Assembly (NCBI RefSeq): GCF_002954445.1
Contig: NZ_MQWA01000001.1
Coordinates: 1,258,421 to 1,322,420, forward strand
Reading direction: 5' to 3'
Origin: Rubritalea profundi
GTDB taxonomy: Bacteria > Verrucomicrobiota > Verrucomicrobiia > Verrucomicrobiales > Akkermansiaceae
DNA: 64,000 bases
Shown here: positions 1 through 8,166 of the stretch, piece by piece
Numbering within the stretch: the first letter of the stretch is position 1
Layout of the letters: each line of letters begins with the position of its first letter
Program-made: the position numbers and the translations under genes
Notes under the pieces: generated by a model
Told to the model about the DNA's origin: nothing
The model's input: only the letters and a program-made list of their open reading frames with translations
The model's database searches: none

Positions 1-952
1 CCAGCTTCTCACCGCCTATCTCACAGACCCAAGTTTCCGGCCAGAGGCTGAACGCCAATTCAAAGCAATGCTACCGAAGATTTATGCGCAACTAAAGCAC
101 ACAGAACAAGGACCTCTAGGTAAAATGTCTGCCTGGTTCGTTAACAACGATCCACGCTTCGTATTCCCAAGCGAAGAACAGGCAAAGGCTCTATCAAGCA
201 GTCAAGTGAAAGCCTGGATAAGCCCGCAACTTACACATAATTCGTTAGAAATATCAATCGTTGGTGACACATCAATTGACACAGTCCAGGCAGCTTTAAG
301 TAAAACGCTAGCAGCTTTACCTACGAGAAACACAAGCAACGACATTCCCATCGAGAACCGGACACTAACAATAGCTAAAACACCAACAGAGAAAACCTTC
401 ACCTATCAAAGTGAAATAGAAAAGGCCATCGCCATTGTTCTCTGGAAGGCTGATGATGCAACGGATAGAAACCTCAAAAAGGTGAGACGAGCTGGACTCC
501 TTGCAGATATACTCGATGAACGCATGAGAGTCGAACTCCGAGAAAAACTGGGTGAAGCATATAGCCCGTTTGCTAGAGCATCACTCTCGCAAACCTTTAA
601 AAATAAAGGTTCTATCATGGCGTATAGCCCAGGAAAACCAGCCAACACTGAAAAAGTGGGTAAAATCATCGTCGAACTCGCTAACACACTTGCCAAGGAA
701 GGCGCCACACAAGATGAACTCGATCGTTGTCTTAAACCAAAATTCGGACTTCTTGAAAAATCGTTACGTCAGAACTCCTACTGGCTCGGCACAGTGATGG
801 ACAGAAGCCAGGCCTACCCCGACAAGATCGAGGCGGCACGCTCCCGTGACGCCGACTACGCCAGCATCACCCTTGAAGAAATAAATACCCTTGCCAAAAA
901 ATTCTGCCTGAAAGAGAACAGTGCTAGAATATCCATTTCGCCTTCTAAATAA
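1..952 (+). CDS. M16 (insulinase-like) zinc peptidase, C-terminal part
   Basis: The frame is open from base 2, so this is the 3' part of a gene that begins before the window. The first visible residues (LTAYLTDPSFRPEA) match the inter-domain region of M16B peptidases. The remaining ~310 residues look like the second, non-catalytic M16 half: a strand-helix pattern, then LREKLGEAYSPFARAS, the usual conserved 'R..LGxxYS' region of that half. The zinc motif HxxEH would lie upstream and is not visible. M16 proteins of this kind are usually periplasmic or envelope peptidases, but no signal peptide can be judged here. It ends 19 bases before the next gene, possibly in one operon. The family call is firm; the substrate is unknown. 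Confidence 0.85.
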   Translation, partial: QLLTAYLTDPSFRPEAERQFKAMLPKIYAQLKHTEQGPLGKMSAWFVNNDPRFVFPSEEQAKALSSSQVKAWISPQLTHNSLEISIVGDTSIDTVQAALSKTLAALPTRNTSNDIPIENRTLTIAKTPTEKTFTYQSEIEKAIAIVLWKADDATDRNLKKVRRAGLLADILDERMRVELREKLGEAYSPFARASLSQTFKNKGSIMAYSPGKPANTEKVGKIIVELANTLAKEGATQDELDRCLKPKFGLLEKSLRQNSYWLGTVMDRSQAYPDKIEAARSRDADYASITLEEINTLAKKFCLKENSARISISPSK

Positions 953-971
953 TTTGCAAAACACACCTATT

Positions 972-2146
972 ATGAAAACGCCATTCATCCTAACATGCTC
1001 ACTCGCCGCTGGCCTACTTTCGGCACAGGCCGACACATACAAGCTAAAGAACGGTCGCTCCTTCGAAGGTAAAATCGCAATGGAGACCGAAGACTCCTAC
1101 ATTCTACTTATTGAAATCCAAAAAGGCGTCCGTGATGAAATTACAGTGAAAAAATCAGACGTCGAGTCCATCTTAAAAGAAGACAAGTCACATGACGCTT
1201 TCAAAAAAATTCTAACGTTGCTCCCCATTAGCGACCTTCTAACTGAAAAAGACTATCAAAACCTCATCAGTAAAAATCTCACTCCATTTCTAGAGGAATA
1301 CCCAACATCAGAGCACTTGGCTGATGTCAAAAAAATTGAACTACGTTATTAGACGAGCAAGCAAGGGTGAAGGCTGGGGAACTCAAGATCAATGGAAAGT
1401 GGCTCAACACTGAAGACCGCGCTGCTAATAAATATGAAATTGAGTCAGCTCTGGCTCTGAAACCAGTTCTCGTCCATGCCAGAAATCGTAGATTCGGTGC
1501 GGCGCTCATTGCTTTAGCTGCACAAGAAAAGACATACCAGAATACCATACCCTATCACGAAGCATTGAATTTGAGTCTTCGCTTCCTTCCTATCTACAAA
1601 TCGCAAGCGCAAAAAATTGTCAATAACGCCGATGAGCTCATCAGAAAGCGTGACCTCTCACTCTCCCGTCTCTCTAGCGGAGATAAAACTCGAATCGAAA
1701 GAATTCTAGCGGAGGAAGAAGCTCAGTACCAATCGCAGCTTACCAAGGCCAAGGGATCAGGTGGGAAGTGGCTCCCACTCAACCGATTCCATCCAGAATC
1801 GGCAGAGACTGTTTTGAAATCCATTGAGTCCGAATCTAATCGTCTCCAAAAGATCGCATCTGAAAAGTACATCGATGGAGGTGCTCTCTATCGCGAATTT
1901 CTTCAATCTATCGACAAGAACGACCTCGATTCGGCAAAACTCCAACTGAGTGAGTTCGGTCGTACTCGTCCACCTAAGGAGTACAGCGATGACCTTCGGG
2001 ATCAACTATCTGCAGCCCTGGCGCAGATAAAACTCATCGAAGCGCAAAAAAAAGCCGAAGCAAAAGAAGAAGCACGCAAAGCGAAAGAAGAAGCACGCAA
2101 AGCGAAAGAAGACGCTAAGAAAAAAGCTAAGAAAAAGAGTAAATAA
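972..2146 (+). CDS. Secreted protein of unknown function, broken by one frameshift
   Basis: The first part (972-1352) encodes a signal peptide (MKTPFILTCSLAAGLLSAQA) and a small beta-rich N-terminal domain (LKNGRSFEGKI...). It stops at TAG 1350-1352. The other frame continues immediately with LLDEQARVKAGELKINGKWLN and runs to 2146. Adding one T to the TT at 1346-1347 joins both parts into one 391-codon frame, so I treat this as one gene with a single-base loss. The C-terminus is an Ala/Lys/Glu-rich charged tail with a repeated RKAKEEA motif, probably helical. I do not recognise the family. Similar KNG-x-EG starts occur in secreted verrucomicrobial proteins, which is only an impression. A terminator follows at 2175. 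Confidence 0.65.
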
Positions 2147-2174
2147 ATTCTTCCAACATGCACAGCTCTCAAAG

Positions 2175-2207
2175 CCAGATTTCGCCCAGCGGAATCTGGT
2201 TTTATTT
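2175..2207 (+). terminator. Rho-independent terminator after the secreted protein gene
   Basis: A 9-bp stem (CCAGATTTC pairing with GGAATCTGG, one G-U pair) with a 7-base loop is followed by TTTTATTTT. It lies 28 bases after the stop at 2146 and 45 bases before hisB, so it separates the two transcripts. Confidence 0.7.
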
Positions 2208-2251
2208 TGGATTGAACTTCCCGCCAGCTGACGCACAATGCCACCAATCCT

Positions 2252-2836
2252 ATGAGAACAGCATCACAGAAGCGCGACACCGCTGAGACAAAGATCAACC
2301 TCAGCCTCAATATCGACGGCTCAGGCAAGAACCAGATCGATACAGGCATTGCCTTTTTCGATCACATGCTCACCTTGTTTTCACGTCATGGGCTCATCAA
2401 CCTCGAAGTTAAAGTAGATGGCGACGTGGAAGTAGACTTCCACCACACAGTCGAGGACACTGGTATCGTTATCGGCGAATGCCTCAGAAAAGCTCTCGGC
2501 GACAAGAAAGGCATCACCCGCTACGGTCACGCATACCTCCCAATGGACGAGACGCTTTCTCGCGTAGTCGTTGACCTCTCTAACCGCCCTCATCTCGAGT
2601 TCAAATTCCCACCGGGCACACCTGATGCTCAGAACTTCCCATTCTCACTCGTAGAAGAATTCTTCCGTGCGATCGCCTGTAACCTCCGTGCTAACATCCA
2701 CGCCGAAGTCCTCTACGGTCGTGATGGGCACCACATTGCCGAGTCCCTCTTCAAAGGCCTCGCACGCGCACTGCGTATCGCGATGGAGAACGACCCACGC
2801 GTTGAAGGAATCCCAAGCACAAAGGAAGTCCTGTAA
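2252..2836 (+). CDS. hisB: Imidazoleglycerol-phosphate dehydratase
   Basis: This enzyme dehydrates imidazole glycerol phosphate to imidazole acetol phosphate, the sixth step of histidine synthesis, in the cytoplasm. The 194 residues match the stand-alone bacterial enzyme. The metal-binding signatures are all present: FDHML (36-40), HHTVED (64-69), DETLSR (99-104), EEFFRA (135-140) and DGHHIAE (158-164). There is no fused histidinol-phosphatase domain as in E. coli HisB. The ATG at 2252 fits the usual N-terminus, although no strong Shine-Dalgarno is visible. hisH follows 68 bases later on the same strand; hisA and hisF are not in the window. Confidence 0.97.
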   Translation: MRTASQKRDTAETKINLSLNIDGSGKNQIDTGIAFFDHMLTLFSRHGLINLEVKVDGDVEVDFHHTVEDTGIVIGECLRKALGDKKGITRYGHAYLPMDETLSRVVVDLSNRPHLEFKFPPGTPDAQNFPFSLVEEFFRAIACNLRANIHAEVLYGRDGHHIAESLFKGLARALRIAMENDPRVEGIPSTKEVL

Positions 2837-2904
2837 TTCTTATTTTGCGTTAGCAAACTGGCTACACGTAATACTTAAAACTTAAAACATAACACAACGA
2901 AGTT

Positions 2905-3519
2905 ATGAAAGTCGGCATCATCGACTACGGCGCGGGAAACCTCCAAAGCGTCCTCAATGCATTTCACGCCCTCGGCGCGGAAGCAAATCTCATCACCACC
3001 CCTGCTGAGCTCGCAGACCTCACCCACCTCGTACTCCCGGGCCAAGGTGAATTCGGCGATTGTTCACGCAAGCTCGAAGCCTCTGGCATGACTCAGCCGA
3101 TCAAAGACTGGATCACAGCAGATAAACCATTCCTCGGAATCTGTGTCGGTTACCAACTCCTGTTCGAAGGCAGTGAAGAATCACCGACATCTAAAGGGCT
3201 CGGCATTTTCAAAGGTCAGAACGTCAAGTTCACTGATGAAGCTGGTCTCAAAGTCCCACACATGGGATGGAATGGTGTCACTCCACAGAATCCTAACCTC
3301 AGTATGTGGAACGGCATGAGCGATGAACCGTATTTCTATTACGTTCACTCCTACTTCCCTCAAGCTGAAGAAGCTGACGTCGTAGCCTGTGTCACCACCT
3401 ATGGAAACCAAACCTTCCACGGAGCAGTCACACGTGGCAATCTCATCGCCACCCAGTTCCACCCAGAGAAATCCCAGCACGCTGGACTCCAACTCCTCAA
3501 AAATTTCCTAGCTCTCTAG
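2905..3519 (+). CDS. hisH: Imidazole glycerol phosphate synthase, glutaminase subunit
   Basis: HisH is the class I glutamine amidotransferase that feeds ammonia to HisF, producing imidazole glycerol phosphate and AICAR. The start IDYGAGNLQSV is typical. The nucleophile Cys80 sits in FLGICVGYQLLF, and the His186/Glu188 pair of the triad is in FHPEKS near the C-terminus. The 204-aa length is normal. It follows hisB closely and probably shares its transcript. Its partner hisF is absent from this window, so the histidine genes must be dispersed. There is no frame damage. Confidence 0.97.
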   Translation: MKVGIIDYGAGNLQSVLNAFHALGAEANLITTPAELADLTHLVLPGQGEFGDCSRKLEASGMTQPIKDWITADKPFLGICVGYQLLFEGSEESPTSKGLGIFKGQNVKFTDEAGLKVPHMGWNGVTPQNPNLSMWNGMSDEPYFYYVHSYFPQAEEADVVACVTTYGNQTFHGAVTRGNLIATQFHPEKSQHAGLQLLKNFLAL

Positions 3520-3526
3520 CTTTTTT

Positions 3527-3610
3527 TAACCACAGATTTCGCAGATTAGACAGATTTTCAAATTCTGTTAATTTTGTGAATTCTGTCAAAAAAATCAACC
3601 ACGAAGCGTC
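3527..3610. repeat. Intergenic 'CACAGATT'-type repeat
   Basis: The spacer between hisH and tyrS contains iterated CAGATT units (accacagatttcgcagatt..., acagatttt) followed by 'gttaattttgtgaattctgt' and 'accacgaag'. It is composed of short near-repeated words and has no credible coding content. It resembles the dispersed 'accacgaat...' repeats near 53.1 and 59.8 kb, but I see no long exact match. Confidence 0.4.
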
Positions 3611-3650
3611 CACTGGCAACTTCACACTTCTAACTTATCACTTTTTTCCC

Positions 3651-4820
3651 ATGTCTACTCATTTAGAACAACTCATCGGCGGCACCGCCAAAGTCCTCTC
3701 TGAAAAAGAACTCGCCGAAAAACTCGAGCTAGGCCGCCCACTCCGCGTCAAACTCGGAGTCGACCCAACAGCTCCAGACATCCATCTCGGCCACACAGTC
3801 GCGATCGAGAAACTCCGCCAGTTCCAACAACTAGGTCACACAGCCGTACTCATCATCGGCGACTTCACTGCCACCGTCGGCGACCCTACTGGACGCTCCG
3901 CCGCCCGCCCACCAATCACCCGCGAAGAAGTCCTCGCCAATGCCGAAACCTACACCACTCAGGCATTCAAGATTCTCGACCCAGAGAAAACTGAAGTCGT
4001 CTACAACGGCGATTGGTTCAACAGCATGACCTACGATCAGGTGCTCAAACTGAATGCCAGAGTCACGCTCCAGCAGATGCTCCAGCGCGAAGACTTCAAG
4101 TCACGTCTCGCTGAGGGCAAAGAAGTGCGCCTCCACGAGATCCAGTACCCGATCATGCAAGGCTGGGATTCAGTCGTCGTCAAAGCCGATGTTGAAATCG
4201 GTGGCACCGACCAACTCTTTAACATCCTCGTCGGCCGTGACCTGCAGAAGGAAGAAGGCATGGCCCAACAAGTCGTCATGCTGATGCCTCTACTTGAAGG
4301 TCTCGACGGCGTGAAGAAGATGTCCAAGTCATCCCACAACTACATCGGAGTCTCCGAGCCTCCGGCTGAAATGGTCAACAAACTCATGAGCGTCTCTGAC
4401 GACCTGATGGACAAGTACTACCTCATGCTCCTCGGCACATCACGTGACGAGTCCCTCCACCCGCGTGATGCCAAGCTAGAGCTCGCACGCCAAATCACCG
4501 CACGCTACCACGACGAAGCCGCTGCTACCGATGCCGTCCAAAAATGGCTCGACCGCTCAAAAGGTGACCAAGGGTCTGGCGCCACTGATGTTCATCTAGC
4601 AGACTTCCCGACCGAGCTCACAGTTCTATCACTAGCGTCTAACGCATTCCAAATTGGCTTCAAGCTGAAGAAGTCGAACGGCGAACTCAAAAAGCAATCG
4701 ATCCAGCCCGGTGCGATCCAGCTCAACGGAGAAAAGCTCACCGACCCGAATGCCGCCATCACACCAAAAATCGGAGACATCCTCCGCCTTTCTAAGAAGC
4801 ATACTGTGAAGTTTCAATAG
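3651..4820 (+). CDS. tyrS: Tyrosyl-tRNA synthetase
   Basis: This class I aminoacyl-tRNA synthetase charges tRNA-Tyr. The ATG at 3651 gives 389 aa. The same frame extends upstream to 3576, but that stretch is repeat-like spacer and not family sequence. The HIGH-type motif is HLGH (45-48) and the KMSKS loop is exact (223-227). IGGTDQLFNI (183-192) lies in the tyrosine and ATP pocket. The C-terminal ~60 residues form an S4-like RNA-binding domain (IQLNGEKLTDPN). Length and motif spacing fit the TyrZ-like branch. It is monocistronic, with a strong hairpin at 4869-4900 behind it. Confidence 0.97.
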   Translation: MSTHLEQLIGGTAKVLSEKELAEKLELGRPLRVKLGVDPTAPDIHLGHTVAIEKLRQFQQLGHTAVLIIGDFTATVGDPTGRSAARPPITREEVLANAETYTTQAFKILDPEKTEVVYNGDWFNSMTYDQVLKLNARVTLQQMLQREDFKSRLAEGKEVRLHEIQYPIMQGWDSVVVKADVEIGGTDQLFNILVGRDLQKEEGMAQQVVMLMPLLEGLDGVKKMSKSSHNYIGVSEPPAEMVNKLMSVSDDLMDKYYLMLLGTSRDESLHPRDAKLELARQITARYHDEAAATDAVQKWLDRSKGDQGSGATDVHLADFPTELTVLSLASNAFQIGFKLKKSNGELKKQSIQPGAIQLNGEKLTDPNAAITPKIGDILRLSKKHTVKFQ

Positions 4821-4868
4821 TAGCGAGTAGAGGCAGTAGCGAGTAGTCGAGGCTCATTCCAATTCTCC

Positions 4869-4906
4869 AATAGGCTCTATACTCAAGTATAGAGCCTATT
4901 TTATTT
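4869..4906 (+). terminator. Terminator downstream of tyrS
   Basis: A perfect 15-bp inverted repeat (AATAGGCTCTATACT, 2-base loop, AGTATAGAGCCTATT) is followed by TTATTT. It sits 48 bases after tyrS. The stem is long and the U tract short, so the hairpin may also protect the 3' end. Confidence 0.8.
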
Positions 4907-4927
4907 AAATAGCATGAAGCGCCTGTT

Positions 4928-5225
4928 ATGAACAAAGCCTCTCTATTTGCGCAGGAAAACGTCATTCTAGACCCCATCATTCCAGGTTTAGCACAAGCCC
5001 ATACCCCTCAAGGTTTATGCTATTCTGCCAACCATCATTGCTTTTTCATCAGCCATTATAAAAAGGGAGCCCCATCGTGCGTCACTGCTATCAATACCAA
5101 AAAGCCAACAAATCATAGCGACCTTCCAGTTATATGAGTCTCGCGACCAGCCCCATACCGACCATGTAGGAGGCGTTATACCATTTCGACAGTTAGATTG
5201 GTGGAATGGTGCTGGAGATCGTTGA
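4928..5225 (+). pseudogene. N-terminal fragment of a beta-propeller-like protein
   Basis: The ATG frame reads ILDPIIPGLAQAHTPQGLCYSANHHCFFISHY and then goes out of frame in the A run at 5099-5103. Removing one A gives a smooth continuation (NTKSQQIIATFQLYESRD, then HTDHVGGV) up to about 5175. After that the sequence stops looking like the family and ends at TGA 5223-5225, at the edge of the hairpin element at 5208. The pattern (PQG...; HVGG) resembles the first blades of secreted propeller proteins, which is inference. The rest of such a protein is absent, so this is a truncated remnant. Confidence 0.5.
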
Positions 5226-5306
5226 TTGTAGCAAGGCGGGAGGAGGAAACGTAGCGGGCTACCTGACAGACGACTAACGCAGCTAGAATCAACGATCTCC
5301 TGCACC
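5208..5306. repeat. ~99-bp hairpin (MITE/REP-like) element
   Basis: Two 25-base arms (5208-5232 and 5282-5306) are inverted repeats matching at 23 of 25 positions (arm core GGAGATCGTTGATT). They enclose a G/C-rich 49-base centre. There is no coding potential. It lies exactly where the fragment gene at 4928 loses its homology. The structure is typical of a small non-autonomous palindromic element; copies elsewhere in the genome cannot be checked here. Confidence 0.6.
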
Positions 5307-5582
5307 TTCACACTTTTCAGCTCTGCTGACTGACTAAAATACCGAATAACACCCATTCCTTCAAGATAACTGTCGAGATGGTATTAGCTATTACAACAAT
5401 TCGCTGTCTGTATATTGACTCAGGTAAACATGTTCTTTTATTTGCATAGCCCGCTCGGGACAGCTAGTTACGGGAACAAATGCTCACTCCTACACAAAGG
5501 AAAATTCACAACCGACTACTACGTCTATCAGCAAAGCGCATAGAAATCTGAATGGTCCGACACCGATTGGAGGACACCCAGA

Positions 5583-5714
5583 CGACCTTGGAGTTGGCAA
5601 CAGGTACTGGTGAAGCGTGAGCACTGTCACGTTGTGATCGCGGAGATCATCCATTGTCTTTTCCTCTTGAGTCTCGCCGAGTCCGCGCATGAAGCCCGAT
5701 TTCACAGCAGCCTT
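5583..5714 (-). pseudogene. Fragment of a second lipoyl synthase gene
   Basis: Read on the minus strand, 44 codons reproduce an internal piece of Lip[28 protein letters not shown] and QYLLPTPR. Aligned by eye to the intact lipA at 24079-25086, 34 of 43 positions are identical, with a two-codon deletion. Homology ends on both sides and no radical-SAM cysteine motif remains. It is therefore a relic of a duplicated or transferred lipA. The rest of the 5307-5804 interval holds no gene I can recognise. Confidence 0.75.
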
Positions 5715-5804
5715 GCTAAAAGACAATTGCATTGCCCGCTAGTTTCCCTTAGAAGCAACTTGGTTCCTTTACAAAATAGATTTCCCTACCTAGTTTTATT
5801 GTTT

Positions 5805-6116
5805 ATGACTGAGAGCGATATGGTTAAAGCAATTCTTGCCCGCAAAAAAGCAGGTATTGAGCGCATGTGTGCGCGTCAGCAGCGGGTACACACTCGTCTA
5901 GCTGAATATGTAGAAGCCCATCCTGAGGTCATCAATGACGGTCTAACCAAAGTGCGAGAGCAATTGGATAGACCACTTTGTACAGCCCAAGAGATCTACA
6001 AAGAATGGGAGCGCATTCTTTGTCTCAAGTCAGCGAGCTACGTTGCCGCGATTTTACGCGACACATCGGCGACCACCGAGCAACTCCGCGCCTGCGCTCC
6101 ATTTACTTTGGTGTAA
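5805..6116 (+). CDS. Small 103-aa protein, possible partner of the nucleotidyltransferase
   Basis: The ATG at 5805 starts a compact, charged, probably all-helical protein (MTESDMVKAILARKKAG...). I do not recognise a family. The frame is open further upstream, but that stretch is antisense to the lipA relic, so the start at 5805 is preferred. It precedes the nucleotidyltransferase-like gene at 6258 by 141 bases on the same strand. That order and size would fit an antitoxin-type partner, which is speculation from context. The gap contains no clear terminator. The flanking region is decayed, so it could also be a remnant. Confidence 0.5.
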   Translation: MTESDMVKAILARKKAGIERMCARQQRVHTRLAEYVEAHPEVINDGLTKVREQLDRPLCTAQEIYKEWERILCLKSASYVAAILRDTSATTEQLRACAPFTLV

Positions 6117-6257
6117 ATTGTTATTAGCCTCTGCTAACGAGAGTCATCAGAAAACTATATTCTCATTGATTAAGAACGATTTCGACACAAATGAGAGCTT
6201 CCTAAATTCTGCTAGGCCTGCTCACTTTTGTGATGCCAGAAACAGGGCAGATAGCAT

Positions 6258-6833
6258 ATGAATCAGACAGTAGTGATGTATTCCCCAAGAGAGCTTTTCG
6301 AAGAAGATTTAAAAACTGCGCTCAAGGCCGCTGCGAAGGCTTATGACCGCAAGCGTTTTGTGGTGGTGGGGTCGGCATCGATTTTGGCATCGCACCCCGA
6401 TGCTCCAGGTTACTTGAGGCTTTCAGCAGATATAGATATGTTTCCGATTCGAAAGCTAAAAACGGAAACCTTCAAGCCGGGAGACGATCTAGTCGGGCAG
6501 GCCAGTCAGTTCGAAAACGAGCACGATTTTTACGTCGAGCGGGTGGGGGACTGGACGATGCTTTCTCAGCCAGATGGTTGGCTGGAGCGCTGTGTGAAAT
6601 TTGAAGTTGAGGAAATTACTGGCTATTGCTTGGACCCACTCGACTTGGCTTACAATAAGAACGAAGCCGGGAGGAAAAAGGATATTTATTTCGTCGCTGG
6701 GATGATCAATGAGGCGATCATCACGCGTGACGAGTTAGAGGGGTTTATCAAAAAATGTTGCCCACACCCCGAGTTGCTACCGACGGTAGAAAAGCACTTC
6801 GCTCTGGTCTGCGAAGAATTGGACGGAATCTAG
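6258..6833 (+). CDS. Nucleotidyltransferase-fold protein (DUF6036/AbiEii-like)
   Basis: The 191-aa protein has the hallmark of minimal nucleotidyltransferases: a GS motif (VVVGSASILA, about 36-45) followed ~20 residues later by an acidic pair (SADIDMFP). A later LDPLDLAYNKNEAGRKKD stretch resembles the 'D...K..A.R.KD' segment of DUF6036 and AbiEii-type proteins. Such proteins are often toxins or accessory enzymes in toxin-antitoxin or phage-defence pairs, transferring a nucleotide to RNA or protein. That activity is inferred from the fold only. The gene is intact in a region otherwise full of relics, which suggests acquisition and retention. The family assignment is moderate. Confidence 0.65.
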   Translation: MNQTVVMYSPRELFEEDLKTALKAAAKAYDRKRFVVVGSASILASHPDAPGYLRLSADIDMFPIRKLKTETFKPGDDLVGQASQFENEHDFYVERVGDWTMLSQPDGWLERCVKFEVEEITGYCLDPLDLAYNKNEAGRKKDIYFVAGMINEAIITRDELEGFIKKCCPHPELLPTVEKHFALVCEELDGI

Positions 6834-6932
6834 GGAGAGTGGAATTATTGTCCATCGAAAATCTCATACCTGGAGATGAAGGAACTTACAAAGATTGTAA
6901 AACGAGCGCGAAAATGGAGATTTAAAGGCCCA

Positions 6933-7628
6933 TCAAGTGATCCGAGCAAAAGACTTCACTTCGTCGTTGGTTAAGTAACGCCATTGGTCGAGGGGGATGT
7001 TTAAGGGTATTTCGCCAATTTTTTCACGGTGCAACGAGGTCACGCGATTGCCGATAGCGGTGAACATGCGCTTGACCTGATGGTATTTACCTTCGGTGAT
7101 TGTTAAGCGAGCTTCTTTCTGACTGAGGACCTGTAAATCTGCCGGTAGAGTCAATTGGGATTCACCTTGCAATTGCAGACCTTCTTTAAACTTATCGATC
7201 AAGCCTTTCGATAGATCTCGAGAGAGACCGATACGATACACTTTCTGACAATTTTTCGATGGTGTGATGATATCATAGGTCCAACGGCCATCATCGGTGA
7301 TCAGCACTAGACCAGTGGTATCGACATCCAAACGCCCAGCCACATGTAATTCTGAAACTTTATCGATCTCCAAGGAATTGAAGAGAGAGGGATAGCCTTC
7401 ATCGACATTCGAGCAGATCGTCCCCAAGGGTTTATGCATCAGAAGGTAACGGAATGGCCGAGCCTTCAGTAATTCGCCATTGAGAGTGATGGTATTATTC
7501 TCGTGTACCTGTGCTGCCTCATTAGAGATCTCTTCACCGTTGACCCTAAGCTGGCCATCATGAATCAACTCAGTAGCCTGGGCCTTCGTATGTTCAGTAC
7601 TTTTACAGACAAATTTATCTAGGCGCAT
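6933..7628 (-). CDS. rsuA: 16S rRNA pseudouridine(516) synthase
   Basis: RsuA isomerises a single uridine in the 16S rRNA 530-loop region. The 231-aa length equals the classic E. coli enzyme. An N-terminal S4 RNA-binding domain (about 1-55, MRLDKFVCKSTEHTKAQA) precedes the catalytic domain. The catalytic aspartate, Asp101, lies in GRLDVDTTGLVLITDDG. The KYHQVKRMF motif near residue 185 and the SLHREKIG segment are also typical. It could be a close RluB/E/F relative, but length and motifs favour RsuA. It is transcribed divergently from the small gene at 7822. Confidence 0.9.
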   Translation of the reverse strand: MRLDKFVCKSTEHTKAQATELIHDGQLRVNGEEISNEAAQVHENNTITLNGELLKARPFRYLLMHKPLGTICSNVDEGYPSLFNSLEIDKVSELHVAGRLDVDTTGLVLITDDGRWTYDIITPSKNCQKVYRIGLSRDLSKGLIDKFKEGLQLQGESQLTLPADLQVLSQKEARLTITEGKYHQVKRMFTAIGNRVTSLHREKIGEIPLNIPLDQWRYLTNDEVKSFARIT

Positions 7629-7821
7629 GAGATGCTCATTAAGTTTAAAAATTGGAGCTCCAGCAACTGCTTAGACCATTTACTTTACTTTTTGCCCCAA
7701 TTCTTCCTTTTTTCTTGTTTCATACGGCTTTCAGAATGTATGAGAACTGCGCAGCAGCTGATATCGTCGCTGCATCGAGCAGGACTCACCTGTGTCAGAA
7801 GAACTACAACGAGATTATCCC

Positions 7822-8061
7822 ATGGCCTTCACACCAAGCAAAGATCAGAAACGCCGCGACCGAGAGCAGAAGAAGCTGGATAAGCGGTTGGCTCGCGAAG
7901 ATGCGAAGGCTGAAAAGCTCGTAGCCCAGATGGCCGCCAAGGAAGCGGCAGATGCCGTTAAGGATCCCTCTGAGATGACCGAAGAAGAGCTCAAAGCGAA
8001 GGAAGAGGCTGATTTTGAGGCCGAGCTCGCAGCAGAAGAGGCTGCGGCCTTAAACAGCTAG
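7822..8061 (+). CDS. Small Lys/Glu/Ala-rich coiled-coil protein
   Basis: The 79-aa product (MAFTPSKDQKRRDREQKKLDK...) is extremely charged: a basic N-terminal third followed by an acidic, Ala-rich stretch (EEELKAKEEADFEAELAAEEAA). It should form a long helix or coiled coil. The ATG at 7822 is chosen over an in-frame GTG at 7792 because the extension has a different composition. Neither start has a clear ribosome site. No family is recognised and no function can be given. Confidence 0.55.
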   Translation: MAFTPSKDQKRRDREQKKLDKRLAREDAKAEKLVAQMAAKEAADAVKDPSEMTEEELKAKEEADFEAELAAEEAAALNS

Positions 8062-8166
8062 AATCTCGCCTTTTTAAGGTGGGTTGTTTGAGAGTGACAT
8101 TGAGAGGCGACTAAGCGGCATACTCCATACAGTCCACTAGAGGCCTGCCCGCTAGTTCTTGACGCG

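Noticed and set aside
1329-1352. Programmed -1 frameshift at the A7 run
   Set aside because: Slipping there leads at once to TGA at 1337; the needed shift lies further on, beside TT at 1346, where no slippery heptamer exists. A single-base loss is simpler.
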